47,169 nt of DNA from Flavobacteriales bacterium (GTDB lineage: Bacteria; Bacteroidota; Bacteroidia; Flavobacteriales_D; Cryomorphaceae). The notes below the pieces were generated by a model, which did not search any database, was not told the origin of the DNA, and saw nothing but the letters and a program-made list of their open reading frames with translations. The stretch is from the NCBI GenBank assembly GCA_007125175.1, contig SLDS01000091.1, positions 1 to 47,169 of the forward strand. Reading direction: 5' to 3'. Shown one piece after another: positions 36,037-46,800 of the stretch; the first letter of the stretch is position 1, and each line of letters begins with the position of its first letter. The position numbers and the translations under genes were made by a program.

Positions 36037-37772
36037 AAAACAGGAGGAGTGAAAAATACCGCCATTTGCTGGAAGCCGTGTTGGGCATCGCACTCTTTGT
36101 GAGCCTCAGTGTGCTGAGCCAGTTTTTCTTCCAGCGTTTTGACCTCACGGAAGAAAAGCGTCATACCCTCTCCGCCACCACCATAGATATGTTGCGGCAA
36201 CTCGATGACGCGATGTATATCAAGGTCTTTCTCGATGGAGATTTTCCGGCTGATTATCAAAGGCTGCGACAAGCCATTCGCGAAAAGCTCGATGAGATGC
36301 GGGCCTATGCCGGTGAGAATGTGCAGTACGAATTCATCAATCCCAGTGAGGCCGAAGACAAAGCTTCGAGGGAAGCCATGTATGGTGAATTGGTGGAGAA
36401 AGGACTGGATTACACATCCTTGCAAATCAAGAAAAAAGATGGTGTAGAAGAAAAAATCATCTTTCCCGGCGCCTTGATCTCATATCAGGATCGGGAGTTT
36501 CCCCTACAGATTTTGCGCAATCAACAGCGCACGACCGATGCTGCCATGGTCAACCGCACCATCAACAGCCTTGAGTATTCCTTTGTCAATGCCTTCTATT
36601 TGCTGGAAAGCAACCGCCGACAAAAGGTAGCCATCTTGCAAGGACAGGGAGAGCTGCCACCCATCGCCATGCGTTCCTTCCAAAATGAGTTGCTCCGTTT
36701 TTACGATGTCGAGTATGTCGAAATCGATGAGCACATCGATGCCCTGAGCCGAAATGTGGCCGGTGAAGGCAAGCGCATCAATCGCTACGATGCCCTCGTG
36801 ATTGCCAAACCCCTGCATCGCTTTAGCGAAAAGAATAAGTTCATCATCGATCAGTTCATCATGCGGGGAGGCAAGGTATTGTGGATGGTGGATGCGATGA
36901 AGGTGAGCCTGGACAGCCTGCAGAAAAAGGAGACCACCCTGGCCCTGCCACTGCGGGTGAATCTGGATGATATGCTCTTCAACTACGGTGTGCGCATCAA
37001 CCGAGACCTGCTGCTCGATCGCACCTGTGCCCCGATCTCCCTTAATGTAGGCCCAAAGGGAAATGAGCGTTCGGAGCTCTTTCCCTGGTACTATCAGCCC
37101 ATCCTCATTCCCGACAATCCCCATCCTATTACCGCCAATGTAGATCCCATACTCACCGACTTTGTGAGCAGCGTGGATACGGTCGAAGTAGCCGGTATTC
37201 AAAAGAATATCCTTCTTCGCTCCGGTCCATACACGCGCATCATGAAATCACCTGTGCGCGTGAGTCTCAATATCGTTAGCATAGATCCCGATTTTGGCAG
37301 CAGCAATCGACCCCATCAGCCTGTGGCCATTTTGCTGGAAGGTGTCTTCAAGAGCAATTTTGCCAACCGCATGCCACCTGAGTTTTATGAAGAGCCACTG
37401 CTGGGCTTCCGGGAGGAAGGGGAGTTTACGCGCATGCTGGTCATTGGCGATGGTGATATAGCGCGCAATCCTGTAAACCCCGATAGCACCCGCTGGCGCG
37501 AACTGGGTTACGATCCGGTGCTACAGCGACCGCTCTATGGCAATAAGGAGTTTCTGATCAATGCTGTAAATTACCTCCTTGGCGACGAGCGCTTGATCAA
37601 TGTGCGATCGCGTAGCGTGGCCCTCCGCAAGCTCGACGATGAAGAGATACTCAGCCGCAGGCTCTATTGGCAGGCAGCCAATATTGGAGTACCTGTGGGC
37701 ATCATGATCTTATTGGGTTTTGTCTTGGCGCTTTTGCGCAAAAAGCGCTATGCCAAAAAGATACACGCTTAA
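36033..37772 (+). CDS. gldG: Gliding motility ABC transporter auxiliary subunit GldG
   Basis: A 579-residue protein with an N-terminal membrane segment (about 12-33, LEAVLGIALFVSLSVLSQFFF) and a C-terminal one (VPVGIMILLGFVLALLRK), with a large periplasmic region between. Diagnostic parts are the start FDLTEEKRHTLS, VFLDGDFPADYQRLR, KVAILQGQGELP and the last segment LLGDERLINVRSRSVALRKLD. It works with GldF. The ATG at 36033 overlaps the gldF stop; a GTG two codons earlier is less likely. The DUF4340 gene follows 14 bp later. Confidence 0.95.
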   Translation: MKNRRSEKYRHLLEAVLGIALFVSLSVLSQFFFQRFDLTEEKRHTLSATTIDMLRQLDDAMYIKVFLDGDFPADYQRLRQAIREKLDEMRAYAGENVQYEFINPSEAEDKASREAMYGELVEKGLDYTSLQIKKKDGVEEKIIFPGALISYQDREFPLQILRNQQRTTDAAMVNRTINSLEYSFVNAFYLLESNRRQKVAILQGQGELPPIAMRSFQNELLRFYDVEYVEIDEHIDALSRNVAGEGKRINRYDALVIAKPLHRFSEKNKFIIDQFIMRGGKVLWMVDAMKVSLDSLQKKETTLALPLRVNLDDMLFNYGVRINRDLLLDRTCAPISLNVGPKGNERSELFPWYYQPILIPDNPHPITANVDPILTDFVSSVDTVEVAGIQKNILLRSGPYTRIMKSPVRVSLNIVSIDPDFGSSNRPHQPVAILLEGVFKSNFANRMPPEFYEEPLLGFREEGEFTRMLVIGDGDIARNPVNPDSTRWRELGYDPVLQRPLYGNKEFLINAVNYLLGDERLINVRSRSVALRKLDDEEILSRRLYWQAANIGVPVGIMILLGFVLALLRKKRYAKKIHA

Positions 37773-37786
37773 AAGTACTTTGGAGC

Positions 37787-38818
37787 ATGAAAAAAATCAT
37801 TCCATTTGCCCTTCTGGTTCTCCTCGTGGTAGGCTTGGCTATCTATTTTGTGCAGAGCGATAGCAAGGGTACTTCACGCAAGGATCAAACGGATTTCGCC
37901 ATCCCGGATACTTCCCAAATTGGCAAGATTTTTATCGCTGATCCCCAAGGCCGTACCATTACCCTGACCCGCGAAGCCAATGGAGTGTGGTACGCCAACA
38001 ATAAGTTTCCTGCCCGCCCCGATGCCATACGTGTGCTGCTGATTACTTTTCGCAATATCTACGTTCAGCGGCCTGTTCCAAAAAATGCTCAACCTCAGGT
38101 AAACAGGGTGATGGCGAGCAATGCCAAAAAGGTGGAAATATATGATCGGGACAACAAATGGCTCAAGACATGGTATGTAGGCCACGGCACCATGGACAAG
38201 AAAGGTACTTACATGCTTTTGGAAACACCGAAGTACGGCAAGTCTGGCGCTCCTTTCGTGATGGACAAAAAGGGATTTCTCGGCATGCTCGATACCCGCT
38301 TCTTCACCAATTTGGATGAGTGGCGGAGCACCCGTGTGCTGAGTTACCCCGATATGCAGCTCAAAGAGATTGAGGTGAGCTACCCCGAAGATCCCGAGGC
38401 TTCTTTCAAGATCGTGTACGGAGGGGGCAATGATATACGGCTTTACGCCAAAGGAAGTGAGCGCGCTTTCGGTCGCTTCGATACTACTCTGCTCAAGGAC
38501 TATATGCTCAATTACAAACTGGCCGCTTTTGAAAATTTTCACACCGGCCTTACGCGCGAACAGGAAGATTCCGTGAAAATGCAGGTGCCCTATCAGGTTA
38601 TTACTGTGCGCGATCACAAAGATGAAACGACCATTCGGCTTTGGGCGAAAGCCCCGCCTCCCGGCCAAACCGAAATGGATCCTGAGGTGCCCGCTGTTGT
38701 GGACCGGGAGCGGGTGTATGCCGCCACGAGCACGAATGAGTTGGCTTTGGCGCAGCGCCTGATTTGGGACAATTTTCGCGCTCCTCTGCAGGCCTTTGTG
38801 GATACGGATTTGCCATGA
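37787..38818 (+). CDS. DUF4340-type membrane-anchored protein
   Basis: A 343-residue protein with one N-terminal membrane anchor (IIPFALLVLLVVGLAIYF) and a large periplasmic part of beta structure with repeated modules (TITLTREANGVWYANNKFPA; KTWYVGHGTMDKKGTYMLLE). This pattern fits DUF4340, often found behind GldG-like (ABC_transp_aux) genes. Its place 14 bp after gldG suggests that it works with that transporter. The frame is open 40 codons further upstream, overlapping gldG, but the ATG at 37787 starts the membrane anchor. Confidence 0.8.
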   Translation: MKKIIPFALLVLLVVGLAIYFVQSDSKGTSRKDQTDFAIPDTSQIGKIFIADPQGRTITLTREANGVWYANNKFPARPDAIRVLLITFRNIYVQRPVPKNAQPQVNRVMASNAKKVEIYDRDNKWLKTWYVGHGTMDKKGTYMLLETPKYGKSGAPFVMDKKGFLGMLDTRFFTNLDEWRSTRVLSYPDMQLKEIEVSYPEDPEASFKIVYGGGNDIRLYAKGSERAFGRFDTTLLKDYMLNYKLAAFENFHTGLTREQEDSVKMQVPYQVITVRDHKDETTIRLWAKAPPPGQTEMDPEVPAVVDRERVYAATSTNELALAQRLIWDNFRAPLQAFVDTDLP

Positions 38819-38977
38819 GCAGGATTGAGCGCAGCACTTCTCTTGATGGATTTTTTATTCAGACTCTTCCTACTCCGCTCATGAGACAAGGCCTTTTGCC
38901 GGAAGGCGATGAAGCCAAAGCCGCATAAAGCTTTTCAACAGGGCTTCCACATTCAGGGTACATCTCACATATTGGCT

Positions 38978-38985
38978 TATATTTG
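38978..38985 (+). promoter_or_regulatory. Candidate -7 box (TATATTTG) of dnaN
   Basis: A TAnnTTTG match 35 bp before the dnaN ATG. The -33 region is unclear. Confidence 0.45.
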
Positions 38986-39020
38986 TGGCCTCTTTAAAGA
39001 CGGCTTAAATCGATCATCCT

Positions 39021-40145
39021 ATGAAGTTCATCGTTGGTAGTAGCAATTTGCACAAGCACTTACAAGTGATAAGTGGTGTGCTGGGCAGCAACAATACCCT
39101 TCCTATCCTGGACAATTTTCTTTTTGAAATCAGCCCCGGCATGCTTAGCGTCTCCGCGAGCGACTTGGAGACCACGATGAATACCCGGCTGGAGGTCAAA
39201 TCGGAAGAGGAAGCTGCTATAGCCGTGCCCGCGCGCCTGCTGATGGATTATCTGAAAAATCTTCCAGACCAGCCCCTTACCTTCACTATGGATGCTGAGG
39301 CAATGGGTATCGAAATCACCAATAGCTTTGGCAAGAGTAAGATGGCTGCATTTGCAGCGGATGAGTTTCCAAAAAATCCTGTTTTAGAGGAACCTTCTTC
39401 GATCACTATACCTTCTGAGCTGCTTTCCACAGCTATCCACAAAACGATTTTCGCCTCTGGCAATGATGACCTCAGGCCGGTGATGTCAGGAATATACTGT
39501 GAGATGGGCAGCGATGGTATCCGCTTCGTTGGTACCGATGCGCACAAGTTGGTGCGCTACAGCCGTACCGACCTGAGCAGTCCTCAAAATGGTTCTTTCA
39601 TCTTTTCGAAAAAACCACTTCAGCTCATCAAGAGCACCCTTGCGGCCATAGACAGCGATGTACACATCGAATTCGATAGCAAGAATGTGAAATTGAGCTT
39701 CGAAGATTACGTGGTGATCGCCCGCCTCATCGATGGCAAATATCCAAATTACGAAGCTGTAATACCCAAAGACAATCCCAATAAAATGCTGGTTAGCCGG
39801 GTTTCTCTTCTTGGCTCCATCAAGAGGGTATCCATTTTTAGTAATAAAACCACCCATCAGGTACGTTTGCGCATCAGCGGTTCTGAGCTTTCTCTATCGG
39901 CTGAGGATCTCGATTTTTCGAACGAAGCCAATGAGCGCCTCACATGCAGCTACGAGGGTGATGATATGGAGATCGGCTTCAATTCACGCTTCCTGATTGA
40001 AATGCTGAGCAATCTCGACACGGAGGATATTCAATTGTCTTTGAGCGCTCCCAATAGGGCAGGAATCATTACGCCGGTAGAAGCGGATGCCGATGGCAGT
40101 GAAGATGTCCTGATGCTCATCATGCCTGTGATGCTCAATTCATAA
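39021..40145 (+). CDS. dnaN: DNA polymerase III beta sliding clamp
   Basis: A 374-residue ring-forming processivity factor that tethers DNA polymerase III to DNA. It begins MKFIVGSSNLHKHLQVISGV and shows the three-domain clamp pattern: NTLPILDNFLFEI in domain I, NDDLRPVMSGIYCEM in domain II, and a C-terminal LMLIMPVML in domain III. The length is normal. It is not next to dnaA but behind the gldFG genes, an arrangement known from Flavobacteriia. It has its own TATATTTG promoter element. Confidence 0.97.
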   Translation: MKFIVGSSNLHKHLQVISGVLGSNNTLPILDNFLFEISPGMLSVSASDLETTMNTRLEVKSEEEAAIAVPARLLMDYLKNLPDQPLTFTMDAEAMGIEITNSFGKSKMAAFAADEFPKNPVLEEPSSITIPSELLSTAIHKTIFASGNDDLRPVMSGIYCEMGSDGIRFVGTDAHKLVRYSRTDLSSPQNGSFIFSKKPLQLIKSTLAAIDSDVHIEFDSKNVKLSFEDYVVIARLIDGKYPNYEAVIPKDNPNKMLVSRVSLLGSIKRVSIFSNKTTHQVRLRISGSELSLSAEDLDFSNEANERLTCSYEGDDMEIGFNSRFLIEMLSNLDTEDIQLSLSAPNRAGIITPVEADADGSEDVLMLIMPVMLNS

Positions 40146-40237
40146 GGCTGCATAGCTTGGCTGTAGTGTGGCTTTGCTGGCTCAGGCATTTCCGCAATTC
40201 GAATAATATCGCTCCACGGGACAGTTTTCGCGAACTT

Positions 40238-40585
40238 TCAAGCAATATGAGTTCCATTGGGTAGGTACCGATCTGCGCCCAGTAAGCTCAGGCTGTCGGG
40301 TGTGCAGGCAGCCAAAACGAGGCATTCGCTCATCATATTTCCTATTTGCTTTGGAGCAAAATTGACCACGGCGATTACCTGCCTGCCCATGAGCTCATCC
40401 GCTTTGTAATCCTTTGCGAGTTGGGCACAGCTCCTTTTCACGCCCAATTCACCGAAATCGATGTGCAGAATGTAAGCCGGATTTCGCAGGGCACTTGAGG
40501 AAGAGGCTTCCAAGATGGTGCCTACGCGTATATCAAGCGCGCTGAAGCAATCAAAAGGACTCTCACTTTTTTCCGGAAGGATCAT
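40238..40585 (-). CDS. CsaA/EMAP-type tRNA-binding domain protein
   Basis: A 115-residue protein with the OB fold of CsaA and the methionyl-tRNA synthetase C-terminus: FSALDIRVGTILEA, YILHIDFGELGVKRSCAQL, GRQVIAVVNFAPKQIG and the ending LLGADRYLPNGTHIA. CsaA is described as an export chaperone; the fold binds tRNA. The ATG at 40585 gives the usual length, although a GTG 11 codons upstream is open. It faces dnaN (convergent) and is 40 bp behind a small membrane protein gene. Confidence 0.88.
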   Translation of the reverse strand: MILPEKSESPFDCFSALDIRVGTILEASSSSALRNPAYILHIDFGELGVKRSCAQLAKDYKADELMGRQVIAVVNFAPKQIGNMMSECLVLAACTPDSLSLLGADRYLPNGTHIA

Positions 40586-40625
40586 CGACTTGCTTGGTAA
40601 TGAAGCAAAGGGTGGCACTCAGCAT

Positions 40626-40859
40626 TTAGGATCTGTAGGCCGCTTTGCCTGGGCTCGTTGCTTTTTTCCGTGGCAATACCCACTCCGTAAGGTCTACGCC
40701 AAAATGCTTCATAGCGGCCACAAATACCAAAGTGGCTGCTGCCTCATCGAGGTTGCCCACGATCGGCAGGTAGTCAGGCAATTCGAATACACCCATGGTA
40801 AAGTTTAGCAAGTATATGGCGGAGACTACGAGCATGAGGGCTGGAACAATTTTTTTCAT
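40626..40859 (-). CDS. Small membrane protein, DUF1232 (YkvA)-like
   Basis: A 77-residue protein with an N-terminal membrane segment (IVPALMLVVSAIYLLNF) and a second hydrophobic part. The segment LPDYLPIVGNLDEAAATLVF resembles the core motif (pDliPdvi.ylDD) of DUF1232/YkvA membrane proteins. Its function is unknown. It probably shares a transcript with the tRNA-binding domain gene 40 bp downstream. Confidence 0.65.
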   Translation of the reverse strand: MKKIVPALMLVVSAIYLLNFTMGVFELPDYLPIVGNLDEAAATLVFVAAMKHFGVDLTEWVLPRKKATSPGKAAYRS

Positions 40860-41051
40860 GATAAAATGGAGTTTGCTGGCTTACAATTATGCAGGAAATG
40901 ATTGATTCGAGCCACATGAGCATCATTGCTTCAACGCGGCCGATGTGGCTTTATTCCTATGGAAATATAAGCATTTTGTATTGATCGGGATAGTAATCCT
41001 TTATCAAAAGTGCATCGGACTTATTTGCACCTTGAGCTTCTGCCAAAAGAA

Positions 41052-43607
41052 TCAGCGCGCTATCATGAACTTATCGATGAGCACTTCGCTTGCGCTGTGC
41101 AATCTGTACACGTAAACACCATTGGGTAGCTTACTTCCGTCAAAGAGCAAGGAGTAATGATGCCCTTCGACGGCTTCTCCGGTGTAGAGTGTTTCTATTA
41201 ATCGACCACTGAGATCGTAGACCTCTAAGCGAACCCGCTGTAGGCGATCCACTTCGAAAGTCACCCAAGACAATCCAGCACTCGGATTGGGCTGGGAACT
41301 CAGCTGAACTCCATGAGTACAATCGAGCACCGTAACATCAATGGGATTGGAGATGCCGAGGCATTGATCCAGCTCGACGAGATTGGAGGGGGGAGGCTCG
41401 GGGCCAAAACCAGCCGGCCAATTGACGAAGTAGATACGATATTCTCCTTCTTCCAGCAAATCGAGATTGAAATTGGAGTTGGACTCTCGCCAGTCCAGAA
41501 GATTGTCTTCTGAGTCGGTCAGGGCCCAACGATGTCCGGCTGCTGAGCTGTTTCCGTTCACCTGGGCCAATACGTATTTTGGTGTGCCTTCACCGCCGCA
41601 TACGCTGAGAATGCTGTTTGTGCTGATGCTTCCCGCATTGCTCGACTTGCTCAGGCGCAAGCTTAAAGGGTTGGAAGCATCCCAGCAGCCAGTCGATGTG
41701 GCGGGTGCCTGAAGCACAGTCTGTATGTCTACATCATTTTCGTATGACAAATGCCAGAGCCTGTAATTGCCGGGCAGGAAGGCATCCAGATCGAAATTCG
41801 GGCCGCTTGTGTCCTGTGCAAGTACGGTGTAATTCGTTCCTGGAGGGGTGATTACCCAAATTGAATTGTCGCCAAGTGCTCCTTCGAGCTGTGCATTCTC
41901 AAAATACACCGGCTGGCCCAAGCCAATGCATAGGGCAGTACTGCCCGAAGCACTGAGCGTGCCACCAAGGGATTTGCATGCTTCGTAACACTGGCAGTCC
42001 ATTCCTACTGTCGCTGCAATCCCATCAAATTCGGGTAGAGGACAAGGATCACCCACATTGGCTTGCAAGTCGGGGCAGTCGTGGAGGCAAGGGCCCGCTT
42101 GCACGATTCGTGTGTGCAAGGTGGGGCTGCCGCTAATCGCTTGGCAGTCGGCACCCGCATGGCTGTAGAAACGAACGAGGCCATCCACCTCTGCTGTCCA
42201 AGTGGCCGCTCCCATGCCATATGCATGTACTTCAGTAGCACTGTTGTTGCTAATGGTCACAAAATAGTGGGGCTCTGAAAGACTGAAGTGATAGTTAATA
42301 CCAGCCTCTACCTGGATCAAGGTATATTGGTTGGCGTATGCTCCAATGATGATACTCGCATCTCCACCGCATTCTGGTATCCGCAATCCGAGTGGCTCAC
42401 CCTCAGTACAACCTTCAAAATCAATTTCAACTCCACCGATGCACTCACAAGAATCGCTAATAAGGCTACCCATGGTCAGCGGATTGCCGTCATCACATGG
42501 CTCACCGATATTCCCTGCCAAATCGGGGCAGTCCACCACGAATCCTTCACATTGGCAATTTTCGTGAATGATATCACCCACAGTTTCCGGGTTTCCATCG
42601 TTACAGGTATCTCCCACATTGGCGTCGATCTCCATACAATCGAATGGCTCATCTTTCACCTTCAACTCAAAAGCCGTGCTTTGTGGCGGATCCCAAGTTG
42701 ACACCACGATGTAGATGCTCTCTTCCGCACTGAGGGGCAATCCTTGGATGCTGCGGCTTCCGGGTTCAAAGTCGGTGTCGATTGCCAGAATACTCTGAAA
42801 AGGACAGCCGCTAAACACCCATAGCGCTGTCCACGGACCTACCTCGCCCAGGTCGATATACAGCAATTGTTCAATTGGGGCGGTATAAGAATAGACCACG
42901 TCATTTCCCGTAAGGAAGGTGCCAAGGGCCAGACCATTGGATATTTCTGGGTACATCACCGGCCCACCCGGAAGATGTATCGGGAAGTAGGCATTGTCAT
43001 AGTATTCCGTATGATCACTTACGATATAAGGCAGACTTGTGATGTGTATGGGTTCGAAGCATGAAGAAGCTTGTGTCTGTATTTCTCCCACGCATGTACA
43101 AGATTCGCCTACCGTGTCATTGATTGTGGCCGGATTGCCATCGTCACAGGCATCTCCAATATTGAGCCCCAGGTCGGGGCAATCGAGCGCGCCACAGAGC
43201 ACCGTTTTCGTACTGACAGGTTGCGGGCCTTGCAGGCCATTGCAATCGGCATCAAGGTGAGAGTAAAATCGCACTGCTCCGGTATGGGGTGCAATAAAGC
43301 TAAGTGAGCCCATTCCATGGTTTATTATCCCATCCGTATCCTCTGTGCTCACAGTAATGTACTGTGCAGGGCCCTCGGGTACCGCAAAGGTGTATTCCAC
43401 CCCCTCTTCTACATTTATCAGGGCGTATTCGTCCGACCAGGCATTCTCGGTTACTGTTTGAACCTGTCCATTGCAGGGAATGCTGAAAGCAAATGGCGGC
43501 CACATGCCATTGGGGCTGCTCAGGCATTGGGCATCAGCCTGCAGGGCTGATAGGAGACAAGCTATGAGCGTACTTGTCAATCCACCCATTAGAGATAAGG
43601 GCTTCAT
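41052..43607 (-). CDS. Modular Cys/Asp-repeat surface protein with T9SS sorting domain (paralogue A)
   Basis: An 851-residue secreted protein with a signal peptide ending LQADAQ. It is built from four kinds of module. (1) Cys-rich repeats of the form DCP.L..NIGDPCDDGNP.T......C.C.G. (2) A beta domain ending in WVFSGCPF... and VVSTWDPPQSTAFELKV. (3) A beta domain containing HYFVTIS and RFYSHAGADC. (4) A C-terminal pair of domains with GNYRLWHLSY and GEYRIYFVNWPAGFGP. A T9SS type A sorting domain ends the protein in DKFMIAR. The neighbouring gene upstream has the same modules in similar order. The frame is open 72 codons upstream, but the ATG at 43607 starts the signal peptide. Its role is unknown; adhesion or surface-layer function is a guess. 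Confidence 0.85.
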   Translation of the reverse strand: MKPLSLMGGLTSTLIACLLSALQADAQCLSSPNGMWPPFAFSIPCNGQVQTVTENAWSDEYALINVEEGVEYTFAVPEGPAQYITVSTEDTDGIINHGMGSLSFIAPHTGAVRFYSHLDADCNGLQGPQPVSTKTVLCGALDCPDLGLNIGDACDDGNPATINDTVGESCTCVGEIQTQASSCFEPIHITSLPYIVSDHTEYYDNAYFPIHLPGGPVMYPEISNGLALGTFLTGNDVVYSYTAPIEQLLYIDLGEVGPWTALWVFSGCPFQSILAIDTDFEPGSRSIQGLPLSAEESIYIVVSTWDPPQSTAFELKVKDEPFDCMEIDANVGDTCNDGNPETVGDIIHENCQCEGFVVDCPDLAGNIGEPCDDGNPLTMGSLISDSCECIGGVEIDFEGCTEGEPLGLRIPECGGDASIIIGAYANQYTLIQVEAGINYHFSLSEPHYFVTISNNSATEVHAYGMGAATWTAEVDGLVRFYSHAGADCQAISGSPTLHTRIVQAGPCLHDCPDLQANVGDPCPLPEFDGIAATVGMDCQCYEACKSLGGTLSASGSTALCIGLGQPVYFENAQLEGALGDNSIWVITPPGTNYTVLAQDTSGPNFDLDAFLPGNYRLWHLSYENDVDIQTVLQAPATSTGCWDASNPLSLRLSKSSNAGSISTNSILSVCGGEGTPKYVLAQVNGNSSAAGHRWALTDSEDNLLDWRESNSNFNLDLLEEGEYRIYFVNWPAGFGPEPPPSNLVELDQCLGISNPIDVTVLDCTHGVQLSSQPNPSAGLSWVTFEVDRLQRVRLEVYDLSGRLIETLYTGEAVEGHHYSLLFDGSKLPNGVYVYRLHSASEVLIDKFMIAR
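42435..43184 (-). repeat. Cys/Asp-rich repeat units in paralogue A
   Basis: Units of 33 codons at 43086-43184, 42543-42641 and 42435-42533, the last two adjacent with a 3-codon linker. A fourth, degenerate unit begins at 42080. Each has four cysteines, a GD(P/T/A)C(D/N)DGNP core and a CxC ending. Confidence 0.8.
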
Positions 43608-43752
43608 TCTTTGGTAGAAATTAACATCGCGCGAACCCTTCTCAAGATCCGGGCAGAGGTGTTTGGTTAGTTCAAAATACTTGCTATAAAAATACAATTT
43701 ACTTGGATTCATACTCCATTCGAGGGGGTGTTTATTTTGGAATTTTTGAACG

Positions 43753-43782
43753 AAAAAAAGGCCGACTCCATCGGAGTCGGCC
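43753..43782 (-). terminator. Rho-independent terminator of the right-hand paralogue
   Basis: A perfect 10 bp stem, GGCCGACTCC / GGAGTCGGCC, with a 3 nt loop, followed on the minus strand by seven T. It lies 31 bp after the stop of the right-hand gene and before the ATG of paralogue A, so the two are separately transcribed. Confidence 0.9.
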
Positions 43783-43812
43783 CTTCTATTATCAGTCTGA
43801 TCGATCGATTGA

Positions 43813-46800
43813 TTATCGTGCAATCATGAATTTGTCGATCACGATTTCCGATTCAGTTGTCATCCTGTAGATGTATACACCGTTAGGAAGTCTCTTGCCA
43901 TCAAATTGCATCGTGTAACGGTTTTCACCTTGTGCGTTTTGGTGGAAGATGGTTTCGATGTGGCGACCGCTCAGGTCAAACACTTCTACTTGTACTTGCT
44001 GAGACTCGCTCACTTCGAAAGTTACCCAGGATACACCTGCAGTAGGATTCGGGTGAGAGCTGATGAAGGCTCCTCCACCGCAGTCGAGTACAGTCACGTC
44101 GATGGCATTTGACACACCAACGCAAGCTTCGAGTTCACTCAGATTTGGGGTAGCGGGATCTGGACCAAAACCTTGTGGCCAGTTCACATAGTAGATGCGG
44201 TAGTCTCCAGCTGCAAGCTCATCCAGGTTGAAGTTGGAGTTGGCTCCGCGAGAGTCCACTACATTGTCCTCATCATCGGTGAGTACCCAGCGATTACCAG
44301 TGGCACCGCTGTTGCCGCTTACTGATGCAAGCACAAACTTGGGTGTACCTTCACCACCACATACGGTTGTGATGCTGCTGGTGCTGATGGTACCGGCATC
44401 AGAGGCTGCACTCAAGCGAATGGATAGAGGGTTTGAAGGCTCCCAGCATCCTTCGGTCTGACCGGGTGAGCTGAGCACTTCATTTATATCTACATCATTA
44501 GCGTAAGCGATATGCCAGATGCGGTATGAACCTGGAGCAAAGCCATCAAGATCGAAGTCTGGTCCAGTCGCACTTTGCGCGAGGATGGAGAGACCAGGAC
44601 CGCTTGGAGTGAGAACCCAAAGCGAGTTGTCACCAGCAGCATCTGTGAGAAGAGCGTTTTCGAAGGTAACAGGCGAACCTGTACCTACGCATACGGCGTT
44701 GCTTCCAACGGCGCTAAGCGTTCCTCCCTCAGAGAGACATGGTACTGTACACTCACAGTTTTCGTCGATGATGGCATCTGTACCTTCGGGAGTAAAGTCA
44801 AAGGTTAAGTCAACAATCGCATTGATGGTTGGACCTTCATTAATAGTCATACGCACTTCTACAGTCCATTCTCCATCAATATCAGACAAATTACTGAAGG
44901 TAGTTTCACCTGTAAAGGTGCCTACACCTGTCTGCGTACTTGGCTGCCACTCATCTGCGAAGGTTGGAGGTGCATCATTGGTAATCACCGTGCCTGAAGG
45001 GCTGGTAATTCGCACTCGGAATTCATTTCTCCAACTTCCGTTGAAGGTTTCTCCGTCAGCGCTCACCGTCAGTGAATAAGCGGTTCCGGCCGCTGCGGCA
45101 GGAATGTTGAAGGTGTAAGTTGTGTTGGCATCGAAGGTCGTTGGAGCTCCAACAGCCTCAACACTCAACATCTCCATGTAGTCATCACCTTCTCCAGGGA
45201 TGACACATGGGTCACCAACGTTGGCAAAATTGCCATCTCCGAGGTCACAATCAAATGGAGTACCCACACAGTCGCAGTTGGCATCAATGGTGGTATCAAA
45301 GAAACCTTCCAAAGTACATGGGTCACCGATGTTTGCCTCCAAGGCTGGACAGTCAAATACACACTCGCCAGCTTGCACGGTACGTGTGTGCGAGGTGGTG
45401 CCACCTGTTGTGGTAGGGCAATCAGGGCCAGCGTGGCTGTAGTAGCGCACTGTGCCATCAAAGTCGGCCGTCCAAACTGCTGATTCCTGGCCAAAAGCGA
45501 GGACTGTCTCCCCATCACTGGTTGCAATGGTGACGAAGTAGTCAGGGTTAGAGAGCGTGAAGGTGTAAGTGATGTTATTGCTTACGTTGATATTGGAGTA
45601 CTCATTGGTCCATGCACCTGTAACATTCTCGGCTGGTCCATCACATGCTGGTGTCCGCGTTCCAAAAAAGGTGCCATCAGTACATCCTTCGAATACAATA
45701 GTCGTACCTCCGGTGCATTCGCAGTTAGCGTCTACTTCGGTGTCTGTGGTGAAAGGGTCTCCATCATCACATGGGTCACCAATATTGGCTTCGAGTTCAG
45801 GACAGTCCACTAAGGTTCCTACACATTCACATTCTGCATTTACTACATCATCGATAGTATTTGGATCTCCATCATCACAAGGGTCGCCTATATTGGCTTC
45901 AAGTGCAGGACAGTCAAAGAGCTCTTCCTCGATAGTCAGGGTGTAGTCTGTTGATGCAGTTTGTGACTCCCAGGTAGAAACTACCACGAAAATCTCTTCA
46001 CCAGTATTGACTGGCATTCCCATAATGCTTCGGGTGGAGCCACTTGTAGATGTACTAAATGCCAGTCGCTCATCGAATGGGCAACCTTTGAATACCAAAA
46101 GACTCGCCCAACCGGACACGCCATCTAGTTCAATGTTTACTTCTCCGGTAAAGTCGGCTACATACAAGTATACTGCTTCAGGTCCCGAAATGTAAGTAAC
46201 ACTTCCTGTTCCATTGGAGATGGGAGCAGGGTAAGTGGTGGCCGTTGGCATGGTAGATACAGTATTACCAAAGTCGGCGGTGTTTCCACTGTCGCTGTAT
46301 GGAAGTGCACCTACTACCAGAGGATCATTACAGGTTGAACCCGGTCCGAAAGTTACACCGACACACTCACACTCGGCGTTCACAGTATCGTTGAAGGTAT
46401 TGGGGTCACCATCATCACATGGGTCGCCGATGTTGGCTTCGAGAGCAGGACAGTCGAATACAAACTCCTCTATGGTCAGCGTGTATTCTGTAGATTGAGG
46501 AGTAGGCCATGTAGAAATAACTACGTAGATGGTTTCTCCCTCGCTGATGGGCAGACCTTGAATATTGCGCACACCGGCAGTGGATATAGTCTCGAAAGCC
46601 AATACTTCTGTAAATGGACATCCCGAGAATACCCAGAGGCCAGTCCAGCTTGCTACTCCGTCAAGGCTAATCTCGAGTGCACCATCGGCAGTAGCTGTGT
46701 AAGAGTACACAGCATCGTCGCCATTCAGGTAGCTTCCAGAGCCTGTACCATTGGAGATTTCCGGGTAGGCAGCGCCACCTTCAGGTAGGTCAGCAGTGCC

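Noticed and set aside
38614-38889. Small minus-strand frame at the end of the DUF4340 gene
   Set aside because: Mostly antisense to the DUF4340 gene, with no recognisable content or start signal.
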